A stretch of 64,000 nucleotides of DNA from contig DATGHU010000044.1 in assembly GCA_035307765.1 (NCBI GenBank), positions 295,717 to 359,716 on the forward strand. The letters are read 5' to 3'. This document shows positions 48,065 to 56,555 of the stretch, piece after piece; the first letter of the stretch is position 1; each line of letters opens with the position of its first letter. Under the pieces are notes generated by a model. The model was not told the origin of the DNA. It worked only from the letters and a program-made list of their open reading frames with translations, and did not search any database. This DNA is from a bacterium (lineage in GTDB: Bacteria; Sysuimicrobiota; Sysuimicrobiia; Sysuimicrobiales; Segetimicrobiaceae). Position numbers and translations under genes: made by a program.

Positions 48065-48669
48065 CTCCCCTCTCTCTGGGCCGCGATCTCCTCGAGCGTC
48101 TTGCCTGCCTCGAGGGAGGCCCGGGTCTCGCGCTCGCGGCGTGAGGCGGCTTCTCCGCGCTCGATGATCGCCTCCACCCGGGAGGGCGGAATGATCAACA
48201 CGCCGTCGTCGTCGGCGAGCACGTAATCCCCCGGCGCCACGCGAACCCCGCCGCAGGTCACCGGTTCCCCCACCGTGCCCGGGGGGCTCGCCGGTCTCGA
48301 CGTCAGCGCCGAGATCCCGCGGGCGAACACCGGGAGGCGGAACTCGAGCAACTCCGGGAGATCGCAGACCGGCCCGTCGATCACGACACCGGCGATCCCC
48401 TTCTGCCTGGCGGCCAGCGCCAGCATGCCCCCGAACGACGCGTGGCGCACGTCGCCGCCGCGGGCAATCACCAGCACGTCCCCCGGCCGCGCTTCGCGGA
48501 TCCCCCGGCGGTTGATCGCGTTATCGCGCGAGTCGACCGTCACCGCCGGTCCCGCGCACCGCACGGGGTGGAAGACCGGCCGGACGCCGACGTCGAGGAA
48601 GCCCTCGTCGACGAAGTGCCCGAGCGTCGAGGTGACCAGTCGGGACAACCGCTCGATGATCGGATCCAT
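48061..48669 (-). CDS. RraA-like / HMG-aldolase family protein
   Basis: A 202-residue member of the RraA/4-hydroxy-4-methyl-2-oxoglutarate aldolase superfamily. Motifs are DNAINRRGIREARPGDVLVI, ASFGGMLALAARQKGIAG, VIDGPVCDLPEL and APGDYVLADDDGV. In metal-dependent aldolases the third motif usually reads DGxxRD; here the Arg is replaced by Cys (GPVCD) while the Asp remains, so activity is doubtful or altered. The ATG at 48669 has GGAG just upstream. It is first in an operon with a peptide-type importer, suggesting catabolism of an imported acid or amide. Confidence 0.85.
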   Translation of the reverse strand: MDPIIERLSRLVTSTLGHFVDEGFLDVGVRPVFHPVRCAGPAVTVDSRDNAINRRGIREARPGDVLVIARGGDVRHASFGGMLALAARQKGIAGVVIDGPVCDLPELLEFRLPVFARGISALTSRPASPPGTVGEPVTCGGVRVAPGDYVLADDDGVLIIPPSRVEAIIERGEAASRRERETRASLEAGKTLEEIAAQREGR

Positions 48670-48804
48670 CACCGCTCCCTTCTCCTAACCGCAGCCTCAG
48701 GCCGCGGACGCTGACTTTGGGGCTGACGCCGATTCCTCCTCCGGTGACGGCCGCCTCGAATCCGCGGCTGCGTAACGCCGCGACGCACCGTCAACGACCG
48801 CCGC

Positions 48805-49296
48805 TCACCGATCCCGCGCGCGCGCCACCAGCAGGTCGAAGATGGGTACTGCCTCCGGCACGTCGCCCGGGAGCTCGGGGTGGAACTGCACGCCGATCAC
48901 GAACCGCCCGTCGGCCGCCTCCAGGCCCTCCACAACGCCGTCGGCCGCAAGGGCGGTCACGCGCAGCCCGGGGGCGACGTGCGCCGCCCCTGATGGTGCC
49001 GGCTGTTCACTCGCAGCGGCCCCTCGACGCCGGTGAGCGACGCGAGGCGCGTCCCGGGCACGATGTCCACGGGATGGAACCGTGACCGCTCGCCCACCTG
49101 CTCGTGTTCGACCAGGGTGACCGGGAGGTCTTGGAGCATCGCTCCGCCGAGGGCCACATTGAGGAACTGCATGCCGCGGCAGACGCCCAGCACCGGCTTC
49201 CCCTCGCGCAGGGCGTGCTCGAAGGCTTCCTGCTCAACCGGAATTTCCACCTGTGATTGAAGTCAAAGTCGAAACGAGTGTTCGCCGTCGACTCAT
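48805..49296 (-). pseudogene. PuuD-type class I glutamine amidotransferase, internally deleted and frameshifted
   Basis: A gamma-glutamyl-GABA hydrolase-like gene (peptidase C26). A very strong Shine-Dalgarno (GGAGGAGG) precedes ATG 49296 and a 20-codon N-terminus (MSRRRTLVSTLTSITGG). The frame then breaks and most of the N-terminal half is absent. In a second frame the catalytic region appears (LGVCRGMQFLNVALGG, NSRHHQG). A third frame change at a G-run near 48990, where one G seems missing, gives VIGVQFHPELPGD and ends RARDR at 48805. The nucleophile Cys and the HPE pair remain, but the gene cannot make a normal enzyme as read. Confidence 0.82.
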
Positions 49297-49672
49297 CGCC
49301 TCCTCCGTTCCCCCGGCACGTGTTCTCGGCCGTCGGATGACCCGCGCAGGATCCGGAACTGGCACCGTCGACGGCATCTGAATCCGGATTTTGCTCTGCA
49401 GCTCGCGGTGTTTCCGCGCCACCACGGCCCTAACTTGGTTCAACGCACTCCGTAGAAAGAATCAGAGGCCGCGTACTGGACTGCCAGGCCGGATACCTGT
49501 CTGATCACCTCGACTCAACGTTCCGAACAGAGACCGAACCTAACCCGGTATGACGACCGCTCACGGGTCCGCGCGCCTTTGCTTGCCCGGCCGGGGTTAC
49601 GCGCTCGATCCCCGGCAGCGTGGGTACCGGGATAGGGACGAGATGCCGCGGCGGGTCGTGGTGGAACCTACA
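49297..49672. other. Intergenic gap, nothing recognised
   Basis: About 375 bases upstream of the broken amidotransferase gene, presumably holding its promoter. No gene, RNA or repeat recognised. Confidence 0.35.
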
Positions 49673-50959
49673 TTAGACCTCCCCCAGCAGGAGATATCGG
49701 AGGGCGTTGGGGTCTCCGATCATGGCCGCCAATGAATCGAGCGATGCGTCCACCGCCCGCGCGAAAGCTTCCGGCCCGCCGAATCTCGTCAGCGTCTCCG
49801 GCGGGACAAATTTGAAGAGCAGGTTGGAGGTCCCCGGCGGGATGGCCGCAAAATGGACGGTGAGAATCCCGTGGTCTCGAAGCAACAGCATCGCAAGCGC
49901 CGCGGTGGCTTCGCTCGGCACCACGCGCGACTCTAGGAGACCGGCTCGCTCCATCGCCAGCTCCAGAGTATCTTCGCCCTTTAGCTGCCCGGTTACGGGC
50001 GTCTCGTAGAGGCGGTCTCCCAACACGGCCCGGAGTGCTGTGGCCACCTGCTTGGTGGCGACGATGAGCGCGTGCACACGCTCCGGAGTATACCTCTCCA
50101 AAGACCGCACTGCCGCGGGATACAGCATTGGGCGTGCCTCCAGACCGAATTCGAAGGCACGCGCGCGGATACACTCGACCAGATGCTTCGCTCCTCCCAG
50201 TAATCCCAGCCGCGGCCCGGCCGTGCCATACTTGTCCAGGCCCGTGGCTCCCACGTCGACGCCGAGCTCCAGCATTCGCGGCTGATCGAACGCCGCCGGC
50301 CCCACGCGCGCTCCTCCGGCGTCATCCATGTAGACGGGCGTTCCGTTCTGGTGAGCAAGCTCGACCGCCCGCCGCAGCACATCGACCGGGAGGATATCGT
50401 ACGTGACAGCCAGCCGCGTGGCAACCACGAGCGCAACATCCTTCTGCCGGACGAGGACGCCGGCAAAGGTCTCAATATCCGAGGTGTCCAGAAATCGCGC
50501 CCCTACCTGCGCTGCAGCCCGCGCCACTGTGGGGTGGCTATAGCTGGCCGAGATCCCAACCACGACACTCCCGGGCCGCACGAGCGCCAGATGTGTGGCG
50601 AAGGTAGCGGCCGTCACCCGGTTGAAGAGTGCGATCTCGTGGAGGTCCGGAACCCCGCCCAGGTGGGCCAGCGCAAGGGTCCTGAAACGCGTTGCGTAAA
50701 GCGCGGGCGCAAGCTCATCATCGAGAAACGGGAGATCCTCAGCCTGGACCGCTAACCCGCGGTCCAGGCCCGAAAAGTTGAAGATCGAGGCGAGACCGTG
50801 CTCGTTGATCCGCCGGTGGATGGCCCGCTGCGCCTGCTCGAGTTTGCGCAAGTCATCTTCCGTGCTGGTCACGATGCGGCCGCGTGCGTACGGCAGCCCC
50901 GGCGCAAAGACGTTGCCAAAGCGGTCCGTCGATCTGGGGGGTGTCGGGTCCGCCCGCAT
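49673..50959 (-). CDS. SelA-like PLP-dependent enzyme
   Basis: A 428-residue fold-type I PLP enzyme resembling the MJ0158/SelA/D-glucosaminate-6-phosphate ammonia-lyase group. Key segments: SASYSHPTVARAAAQVGARF, MDDAGGARVGP with the PLP-binding Asp, and GATGLDKYGTAGPRLG with the Schiff-base Lys. Without selenocysteine genes nearby it is more likely an amino-sugar or amino-acid lyase than selenocysteine synthase. The ATG at 50959 follows AAGGAAG; the 32 residues upstream in frame are unlike the family. Confidence 0.85.
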   Translation of the reverse strand: MRADPTPPRSTDRFGNVFAPGLPYARGRIVTSTEDDLRKLEQAQRAIHRRINEHGLASIFNFSGLDRGLAVQAEDLPFLDDELAPALYATRFRTLALAHLGGVPDLHEIALFNRVTAATFATHLALVRPGSVVVGISASYSHPTVARAAAQVGARFLDTSDIETFAGVLVRQKDVALVVATRLAVTYDILPVDVLRRAVELAHQNGTPVYMDDAGGARVGPAAFDQPRMLELGVDVGATGLDKYGTAGPRLGLLGGAKHLVECIRARAFEFGLEARPMLYPAAVRSLERYTPERVHALIVATKQVATALRAVLGDRLYETPVTGQLKGEDTLELAMERAGLLESRVVPSEATAALAMLLLRDHGILTVHFAAIPPGTSNLLFKFVPPETLTRFGGPEAFARAVDASLDSLAAMIGDPNALRYLLLGEV

Positions 50960-51825
50960 CGGTCCGCTTCCTTCTCGTCTGGAAATACTGGTGAATACGT
51001 AAAAGCGAATTCTGGTTCCCCGATGTTCCACCTGCCAGCCTTGGGCTTTGTGCATCTGATTAGCGAATCGAAGTGTCAGTCAGGAAATCTAAGCAGGGTG
51101 TGGGCTTTCGAGGTACTTTAGCAGAAAATCCCCGAACACACGCCGAACCTCAGGCCGTCGGCGATGGGGAGGAGAGGGCCGCTACCCGCTGCACCGGCAC
51201 GCCTCAGCGAGGCAGTCTCGCAGACAGCTCGGGAAACGCGATAAACTCCGAGGTCGCTGTGGCATGATTGAGTGGGCGAAAAGAGATCCTTTGGGCCACC
51301 CTCGCGTGCTTGGTCTTGGCGCGCGCAAGGCCGGGGTAGTAATTGGGCCCTCCGGTACCCTCGTGGCCTACAGCACCGTTTCTGTGCTTCTCCGTTACCG
51401 TTTCTGTGCTTCTCCGTTTAGGTGAAGTTGTCAGGATCAACGTCGTGCGTCTGGCAGGAATGCCGCCCCTTTGGCATCCTATCTGCTCTCCATTGCCCTC
51501 AAGATTGTCATGCGGCATCATGAGGCCAGCGGTGTCCATAACGGCATGAGGAAGTACTTGTCTTATGCGCCCTGTCGTGCTTCTGCCTCTTGAAGCTTCC
51601 TTTGGCGCACGCTGACAGCGCCTCGCAAGCATTTCCCTGGTGCGCCTAGAGTGCCAAAGGGGGGGCGATTTCGTAGTGGCGAGGGCGACTCATGACCACC
51701 AGCGGAGAAACTCGGGTCTCTGCGTGAAGATACCTGTCTTGCGGACAGCACTACGCTCTCGAGGAGAGGGACGGTCGAGTGGTGGTCTCGGTGGTATGCG
51801 TGGCGTGCGCGAGGAGCCCGGGGGC
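50960..51825. other. Gap with a tandem duplication
   Basis: About 865 bases. The only notable structure is the 22-bp tandem repeat at 51375-51418. Reading frames here have no family resemblance. It may be decayed sequence. Confidence 0.35.
51375..51418. repeat. Perfect 22-bp tandem duplication
   Basis: ACCGTTTCTGTGCTTCTCC plus GTT occurs twice head to tail (51375-51396, 51397-51418) without mismatch. A recent replication-slippage event is the simplest explanation. Confidence 0.85.
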
Positions 51826-52196
51826 TCAATCGCCGGTGGGTTTGACCTCGGCCCCCTCGATCATAAGAATCACGGTTCGAGCCGGCGCCCCCGTCCGATG
51901 CATCACGCCTTTCGGGACGGTAAAACCCTGCTTCGGCCCGAGTTCGACCGTTCGGCCTTCTAATTCAATCACGAACCGCCCCTCCACCACATAGAAGAAC
52001 TCGTCTTCCTTGTCGTGCTTGTGCCAGTGGAACTGGCCCTGCATCACGCCGAGCCGGACGACGCAGTCGTTCACTCGGCACAGCGTCTGATTATACCAGG
52101 GTCTTCGCACGCCTCTACGAGCGCTTGAACGTCAATAAGTTCAAGAGGTGCGTATCGCGGTTCCAGGTGTATCGAGTAGGAGTCTTGAGTCCCCAT
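51826..52196 (-). pseudogene. Cupin-domain protein with a one-base frameshift
   Basis: Cupin core motifs are clear: HWHKHDKEDEFFYVVEG, GPKQGFTVPKGVMHR and ILMIEG. The natural start seems to be ATG 52196 (MGTQDSYSIHLEPRYAP), which has GGGAGG 6 nt upstream; from there the frame runs to EACEDP and breaks at a CCC run near 52088. Adding one base joins it to WYNQTLCRVNDCVVRLGV and a normal cupin of about 122 residues. As read, only the part from about 52110 down is open in the second frame. Small single-domain cupins bind metals and act as dioxygenases, isomerases or sensors. Confidence 0.85.
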
Positions 52197-53146
52197 AGTG
52201 GCCTCCCGTCTATCGTGCAACGTGGACCGAGGTATCGGCTTTGTAGCGATCCTGCAGCATGGCGGCGGGGATGATCGTGAGGGCGATCGTGACGAACAAC
52301 GCGGCGTCGTGGACGGAGGCCGCGCGTGTGCTCACGACTGCCGTGACGACGACGACGGTCGCGAGCACTGGTTCTACCGCCGTGACCGGCGATCAGGTGA
52401 CTTTCACGACCAAGCCTGAGGCGCGACCGCTGCTCGAAAAGAAAGCGAAGAAAGCCAAGTAACTCCCCTCGGTTCATCCATCTCAACAGGTGCGCCTTCT
52501 TCTCCGTTCGAGCTTTTTGTATCCGAACCAACGAAGGCGATGCGCGTTTGTTTGGGGCGAACCTGCCCGTTACCTGGACGGGGAGGCGGGGGCGAGAGAC
52601 GTCCTGCGATCCGTAGGTCGGAGGTTCCTCCTGGAGCCAGGTCTGTTCCTTGCAGAAGATGTTGTCGCTCGTGAAGACGACGCCCTCTTCCTCCACGATC
52701 ACGGCGGCTTGATCGGGGGTGTGGCCGGGCATATGCATCATGCGGAAGGTATGGTTCCCTACGTGCAGCGTCATTGTACTCCGAAACGTGATAACCGGCA
52801 CATTGGGCCGATAGCCTTCCAGCAGTGTGGGTTCGTCCGGCCCGTACGAGGCCACTCGCGCCACGTGCTCGGCCATGTCTGTGCTAAGGATCCGATCCCT
52901 TACTCCCTCATGTGCGATCACCGGAGCATCGAAGAAGGCGTTCCCCGTCCAGTGGTCCCCGTGAGGCTCGGTGTTAACAAGGTAACGCAGTTGACCACGA
53001 CGTGCGATCTCTGCCTTCAGCCGCACAGCGTCGCTGGGTTTGACCGCGGTGTCGATCAAGACGAGGCCGTCGGACGTAAGGACAAGGCCGTGGTTGGACC
53101 CACGTAACTCGGTCTCCACGAACACGTTCGCGGTTACCTGTTTCAT
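52115..53146 (-). pseudogene. Metallo-beta-lactamase-fold hydrolase, disrupted
   Basis: The first ~168 residues (53146 to about 52642) are an MBL-fold domain: GSNHGLVLTSDGLVLIDTA, the metal motif TEPHGDHWTGN, HMPGHTPDQAAVIV and VVFTSDNIFCKEQTWLQE. The first His of HxHxDH is Glu. After residue 168 the open frame continues for 175 Arg-rich residues that do not resemble the family and run out of frame through the start of the cupin gene, so the true C-terminal part (second metal half and VPGHG motif) is missing or displaced. Best read as a truncated gene followed by chance reading frame. Confidence 0.75.
52259..52462 (+). CDS. Possible small ORF antisense to the disrupted MBL gene
   Basis: A 67-codon frame ends in the basic tail LLEKKAKKAK. 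Third codon positions are mostly G or C, as in genuine genes of this genome. There is no visible ribosome-binding site and no family. It may be a remnant of an insertion that destroyed the MBL gene. Confidence 0.25.
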   Translation: MAAGMIVRAIVTNNAASWTEAARVLTTAVTTTTVASTGSTAVTGDQVTFTTKPEARPLLEKKAKKAK

Positions 53147-53218
53147 CTACCAACCCCCGCCCCCAAACGTTCGCCGCTCTGTTACGTTTTGCGCCCCATC
53201 GCCCATATGCGCCGCGCC

Positions 53219-53404
53219 TCATCCTCCAGGCTTTCGTGAATCCAAAACCGTGCGTGTCGTGGAGACGTTCATTGGCTCTTTGATCGCGGCTTCTAGTTCT
53301 TCCGTGGTCCGGACCCCCTTTTGTTGTGCTGAGAACCACGATGTCACTGCTTGCAGGTGGTCACTAACGTTTCGAGCATCAGGTTGCTCATGGGCTCTTG
53401 CCAT
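53219..53404 (-). CDS. Possible small hypothetical protein
   Basis: A 61-codon frame with protein-like composition (HLQAVTSWFSAQQKG, RTTEELEAAIKE). It has no clear Shine-Dalgarno and no recognised family. The rest of 53147-53501 holds nothing recognisable. Confidence 0.25.
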   Translation of the reverse strand: MARAHEQPDARNVSDHLQAVTSWFSAQQKGVRTTEELEAAIKEPMNVSTTRTVLDSRKPGG

Positions 53405-53501
53405 CGTTCAGGCGACAGCGCAAACCATTCACTCGTTCTGCTTGGCATACTTCCCATTCTTCTGAACAGTAACTACTTTTGTGGACAAACATCGCGCAGG
53501 G

Positions 53502-54089
53502 TCATTTCGGCCCTATGATCACAGAAGGGTTCAATATGCTTCCCTCAACTTTAATTACACCATTGGTCGCTGCGGCCACATAGCCACGACTACCATCCCT
53601 TAATGTCCCCGCTTGGACACTAATCGTGCCCGCTCTGTTCTCCAGTTGCAAGACACCATGCCCTTCAGTTTGAACCCCAAGGGCGGCGACCTCAACGTTT
53701 CTGCTGGAGAAAATGTTAACCGCCCCTCCACCGCTATCTCCGACTCCCATAACCAACTTTGAGTGTCCATCGTAGCCCACAATATCAATGGCACCCCCTC
53801 CGTTGGGAGCTTCTATCACTTCCAATATCGGCTTTCTGTTTTGGCCGAAGACATGGAAGGGCGCCTTGAACCACGCCCCAGCCGGATAAACATTGTCGGA
53901 ACCCCGCACCGGAACCACGAGGGTCCAGGTGAGCGCGAGCCCGGTGACGATGCTGACCGCCAACGACCACCAGCGAGCCGTCCACCGCTGCCGTCCTTCC
54001 AGAACACGGACCCGTTCATTGGCCTTCCACAACTCACCCTCTAAGACCGTGAGGCGCTGTTCTAGGGTTGCCGTGCTCCTGTCCGCCAT
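53502..54089 (-). CDS. Membrane-anchored protein with coiled coil and b-repeat region
   Basis: A 195-residue protein. A short coiled coil (EQRLTVLEGELWKANERVRV, about 8-28) is followed by one membrane helix (WWSLAVSIVTGLALTWTLVV) and an extracytoplasmic domain of about 130 residues made of short b-like repeats such as GGGAIDIVGYDG, GGGAVNIFSS and GHGVLQLENRAG. The ATG at 54089 follows AAAGGAG. The repeat style recalls trimeric or b-solenoid surface proteins, but no family is assigned. Confidence 0.68.
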   Translation of the reverse strand: MADRSTATLEQRLTVLEGELWKANERVRVLEGRQRWTARWWSLAVSIVTGLALTWTLVVPVRGSDNVYPAGAWFKAPFHVFGQNRKPILEVIEAPNGGGAIDIVGYDGHSKLVMGVGDSGGGAVNIFSSRNVEVAALGVQTEGHGVLQLENRAGTISVQAGTLRDGSRGYVAAATNGVIKVEGSILNPSVIIGPK

Positions 54090-54325
54090 TGGCCTTCTCC
54101 TTTGAAAATATCTAGTGAGCATAGTAGAAACGCTGCCAAAATGTGGGATAGGATTTCCCGATACGGCCCGACGTTCTCCCCCTGTCACCTCCTCCCCTCT
54201 TGGGATCTAGTCGTTCGCGGCTGGCCCTCTCGTCTTTGGGTGTTCGTTCGGCAGGGACCATATGGGTAGCATGGAAAGCCACCGCCAAGACGATGCAAGA
54301 ACTACCGAACGTCAGGGGGATCGAA

Positions 54326-54466
54326 ATGAGTGAGGCGACTGAGCCCCGGCAGGGGCATTTAGTTCGATGGGCCGTGATTACCTCGATGGGACGTGTGGTG
54401 GTCGAGACCGAGACCGCCGACGCTGCCCGAGAGAAGGTCGAGCGGAAGGGCTATATCGTGAAATGA
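54326..54466 (+). CDS. Small cytoplasmic protein, unknown
   Basis: A 46-residue product starting MSEATEPRQGHLVRWAVITS and ending with a charged helix (DAAREKVERKGYIVK). AGGGGGA lies 5-6 nt upstream of the ATG. The pattern resembles a small single-domain a/b protein but no family is recognised. It is divergent from the membrane-anchored protein at 53502-54089. The following 290 bases contain no other gene. Confidence 0.5.
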   Translation: MSEATEPRQGHLVRWAVITSMGRVVVETETADAAREKVERKGYIVK

Positions 54467-54760
54467 TACGTTTGACGCGGGATATGCGGGACAGTCGTCG
54501 CCCTGCTACATCCTCGTCGGTTGGGTCGTGCACGCGTGGAAGGGGTCGGGCGGCTAGGTGCTTCCCCCCCCACTTACACCAATCTTCGGGTACGATCACG
54601 CTATTACGTCGTTTGACGCATGCAACCGTACAAGTGCATATGAGCGTCGAATGAGATACGCAGGTGCACACTGAAGATGAGTCGAAAAGCCAAAATGGGA
54701 GATGCCGGCTAGATTGGAATCGAAGGCGATTCTAAACGGTCAAGTCCGGCATGTGAACCG

Positions 54761-54934
54761 GTGCTGAGCAGCCCTGCGGTGTATCTGCACTTCTGGATCT
54801 TCCTAATCTCGATACCAAACCTCATCGTGATTGGTGTGATGGTATTTATTTTCGCGCTGGCAATCCTCATACCATTCCCTACGAAGCCCGCCTCCGGGGA
54901 GCTGGCAAATGAGCCTGACACGGAAAGTCCGTGA
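54761..54934 (+). CDS. Small single-helix membrane protein overlapping the cytochrome b gene
   Basis: A 57-residue frame from GTG 54761: a short N-terminus (MLSSPAVYLHFW), one long membrane helix (IVIGVMVFIFALAILIPFP) and an acidic tail (SGELANEPDTESP). It overlaps the cytochrome b start by 26 nt, so translation is probably coupled. No strong Shine-Dalgarno. It may be a small subunit of the encoded quinol-oxidising complex; no family is recognised. Confidence 0.5.
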   Translation: MLSSPAVYLHFWIFLISIPNLIVIGVMVFIFALAILIPFPTKPASGELANEPDTESP

Positions 54935-55550
54935 ACAGCTGGTTCGCGCTCTGCCGCCAGAGGAGCTGTTCCCGGATGCACAGCCCGCATATGTCCACTC
55001 GTACGTGTACCTCTTCGGGATTCTGACCCTGACCAGCTTCGTGATGCTCATCCTGTCGGGTACTGTTCTCGCCGCATTTGGCCCGCAGTGGTGGCACACG
55101 TCGACGGCGGGTCACTTCGTCAACAGCATCCACTTCTGGAGCGTGCAGGTGTTCATGTTCTTCATGGTGCTGCACCTCTGGGCGCAGTTTTGCATGGGCG
55201 CGTGGCGCGATGGCCGAGCGTTGACCTGGGTGACCGGTGCGGTGACGTTTGTCGCGGCCATTGGCACGGCATTTACAGGCTATCTCTCGCAGCAGAACTT
55301 TGACTCACAGTGGATCGCCGTGCAGGGCAAGGACGCGATGAATGCCGTCGGCATCGGCGCTTTCTTCAACCTCCTCGACTTCGGGCAGATGTACGGATTC
55401 CACATCTTTATCCTACCGTGGTTGGTGCTACTGTTGATCGGCATTCACGTGTTGCTGGTCCGCTTTCGCGGAGTGGTCAAGCCTTACCCGTTGCCCGAGG
55501 AGGAGCAGAAATTGGTCTCTTCCCAGGGTACCACCGGATCCTCGGACTGA
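54909..55550 (+). CDS. Cytochrome b (b6-type, N-terminal domain)
   Basis: A 213-residue four-helix cytochrome b6-like protein. The four heme-ligating histidines are in place: SIHFW and VLHLW in helix B (13 residues between) and GFHIF and GIHVL in helix D (14 between, as in b6). The bundle TGYLSQQNFDSQW after helix C resembles the b6 quinone-site loop. It should sit in the membrane and pass electrons from quinol. Its C-terminal partner appears to be the next gene. No Rieske or cytochrome c gene is adjacent. Confidence 0.9.
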   Translation: MSLTRKVREQLVRALPPEELFPDAQPAYVHSYVYLFGILTLTSFVMLILSGTVLAAFGPQWWHTSTAGHFVNSIHFWSVQVFMFFMVLHLWAQFCMGAWRDGRALTWVTGAVTFVAAIGTAFTGYLSQQNFDSQWIAVQGKDAMNAVGIGAFFNLLDFGQMYGFHIFILPWLVLLLIGIHVLLVRFRGVVKPYPLPEEEQKLVSSQGTTGSSD

Positions 55551-55595
55551 AGACAGTGACCGGCAAGCTCCGCAGATGTTGTGGAGGCGTGGGCC

Positions 55596-56555
55596 ATGCG
55601 CCTGGAGACTGAGGAGTATTACCGCGGTATCCGGATGGTGCCTTATGATCTGATCAAGGAGGCGCTCGTCGCGTTTGGCGTCGTCCTGGTGACGGTCGTG
55701 GTGCTGGCAGCCGCCTTCTCGTCGCCTGATGTTCCACCGCTGACCATCAGGCAGGTGGCGCAGGAGTCCCCCTTGATGTTCTTGCGCGTTGCGCTGGGGG
55801 ATCTTGACGGTAGCGGAGACATCGCCTCCTATGGACCGCCCTACAACGGAGGGACCGGGTCGGTGCAGTATCTCGGACCGATTTCACTCCAGGAGCTAGC
55901 GGGCATCCACTTTCCGATCAACACGCCGCAGGATTTCGTGGTTGCACCGCTGCATGAGGTGGCACGGTACGATGTCCGGCTCTCTCGTGCGCTGGCGGTC
56001 TTTCAGGCAGCAGCGCCACAGCAGCAGCGCGCCTGGGAAAAGGCCTACGGCGGTGCGCTGGCCATGGCCCCGGTGCACGAGCAGGCTGTAAGCATCCCCA
56101 AGGGTAACTACGGTCCGGTGGCCACGATGATGGCGGACCTCCTCAGCATGGGGCAGAGTGGCGCGCTGGATGGCTTTCTTCTCACGAGCTCACACTTCTA
56201 CCAGACCGATTACACGAAGCCGCTCTTGTTCATCCAAGGGGATCCGCTGCACGCGGAAGCCAGCGCCATGCATCTGCTCGGTACACAGTGGGGCATGATG
56301 AATGAAACAGGCAGCTATCCGGGCCAAGCCTGGATCTGGTTGTACACCTTCTGGTACCAGATCCCGCCGTTTTCGACCTCGCCCAATGGCGATGCCTACG
56401 TCTGGCTGACGATCGCGGTGTTGACGCTGGCCCTGATTCTGGTTCCCTTCACGCCAGGACTCAACCGCCTGCCGCGTTATCTTGGGGTTTATAAGCTGAT
56501 CTGGCGCAATTACTATCGCGAGCGAGTGACAGCGCGGCGTCAGCAGCAGAGATAG
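55596..56555 (+). CDS. Putative cytochrome b complex second subunit with large extracytoplasmic domain
   Basis: A 319-residue protein. One N-terminal helix (VAFGVVLVTVVVLAAAFSS), then about 200 residues probably outside the membrane (including GGTGSVQYLGPISLQELAG and NTPQDFVVAPLHEVARY), then C-terminal hydrophobic segments with WLYTFWYQIPPF and ILVPFTPGLNRLPRYLGVYK. The last two resemble the PEWY loop and following helix of b6f subunit IV, but the PEWY itself reads TFWYQ. GGAGG lies 8 nt before the ATG. It follows cytochrome b by 45 nt. No standard family is recognised with certainty. Confidence 0.65.
   Translation: MRLETEEYYRGIRMVPYDLIKEALVAFGVVLVTVVVLAAAFSSPDVPPLTIRQVAQESPLMFLRVALGDLDGSGDIASYGPPYNGGTGSVQYLGPISLQELAGIHFPINTPQDFVVAPLHEVARYDVRLSRALAVFQAAAPQQQRAWEKAYGGALAMAPVHEQAVSIPKGNYGPVATMMADLLSMGQSGALDGFLLTSSHFYQTDYTKPLLFIQGDPLHAEASAMHLLGTQWGMMNETGSYPGQAWIWLYTFWYQIPPFSTSPNGDAYVWLTIAVLTLALILVPFTPGLNRLPRYLGVYKLIWRNYYRERVTARRQQQR

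Noticed and set aside
45956..48226. 756-codon plus-strand open frame opposite the second dpp-type operon
   Set aside because: Highly charged, repetitive composition typical of antisense frames; the minus-strand genes are unambiguous.
48957..49250. Treating the amidotransferase fragment as an intact short gene
   Set aside because: The in-frame product ends before the catalytic-His segment and lacks the N-terminal half; the pieces in other frames show it is broken.
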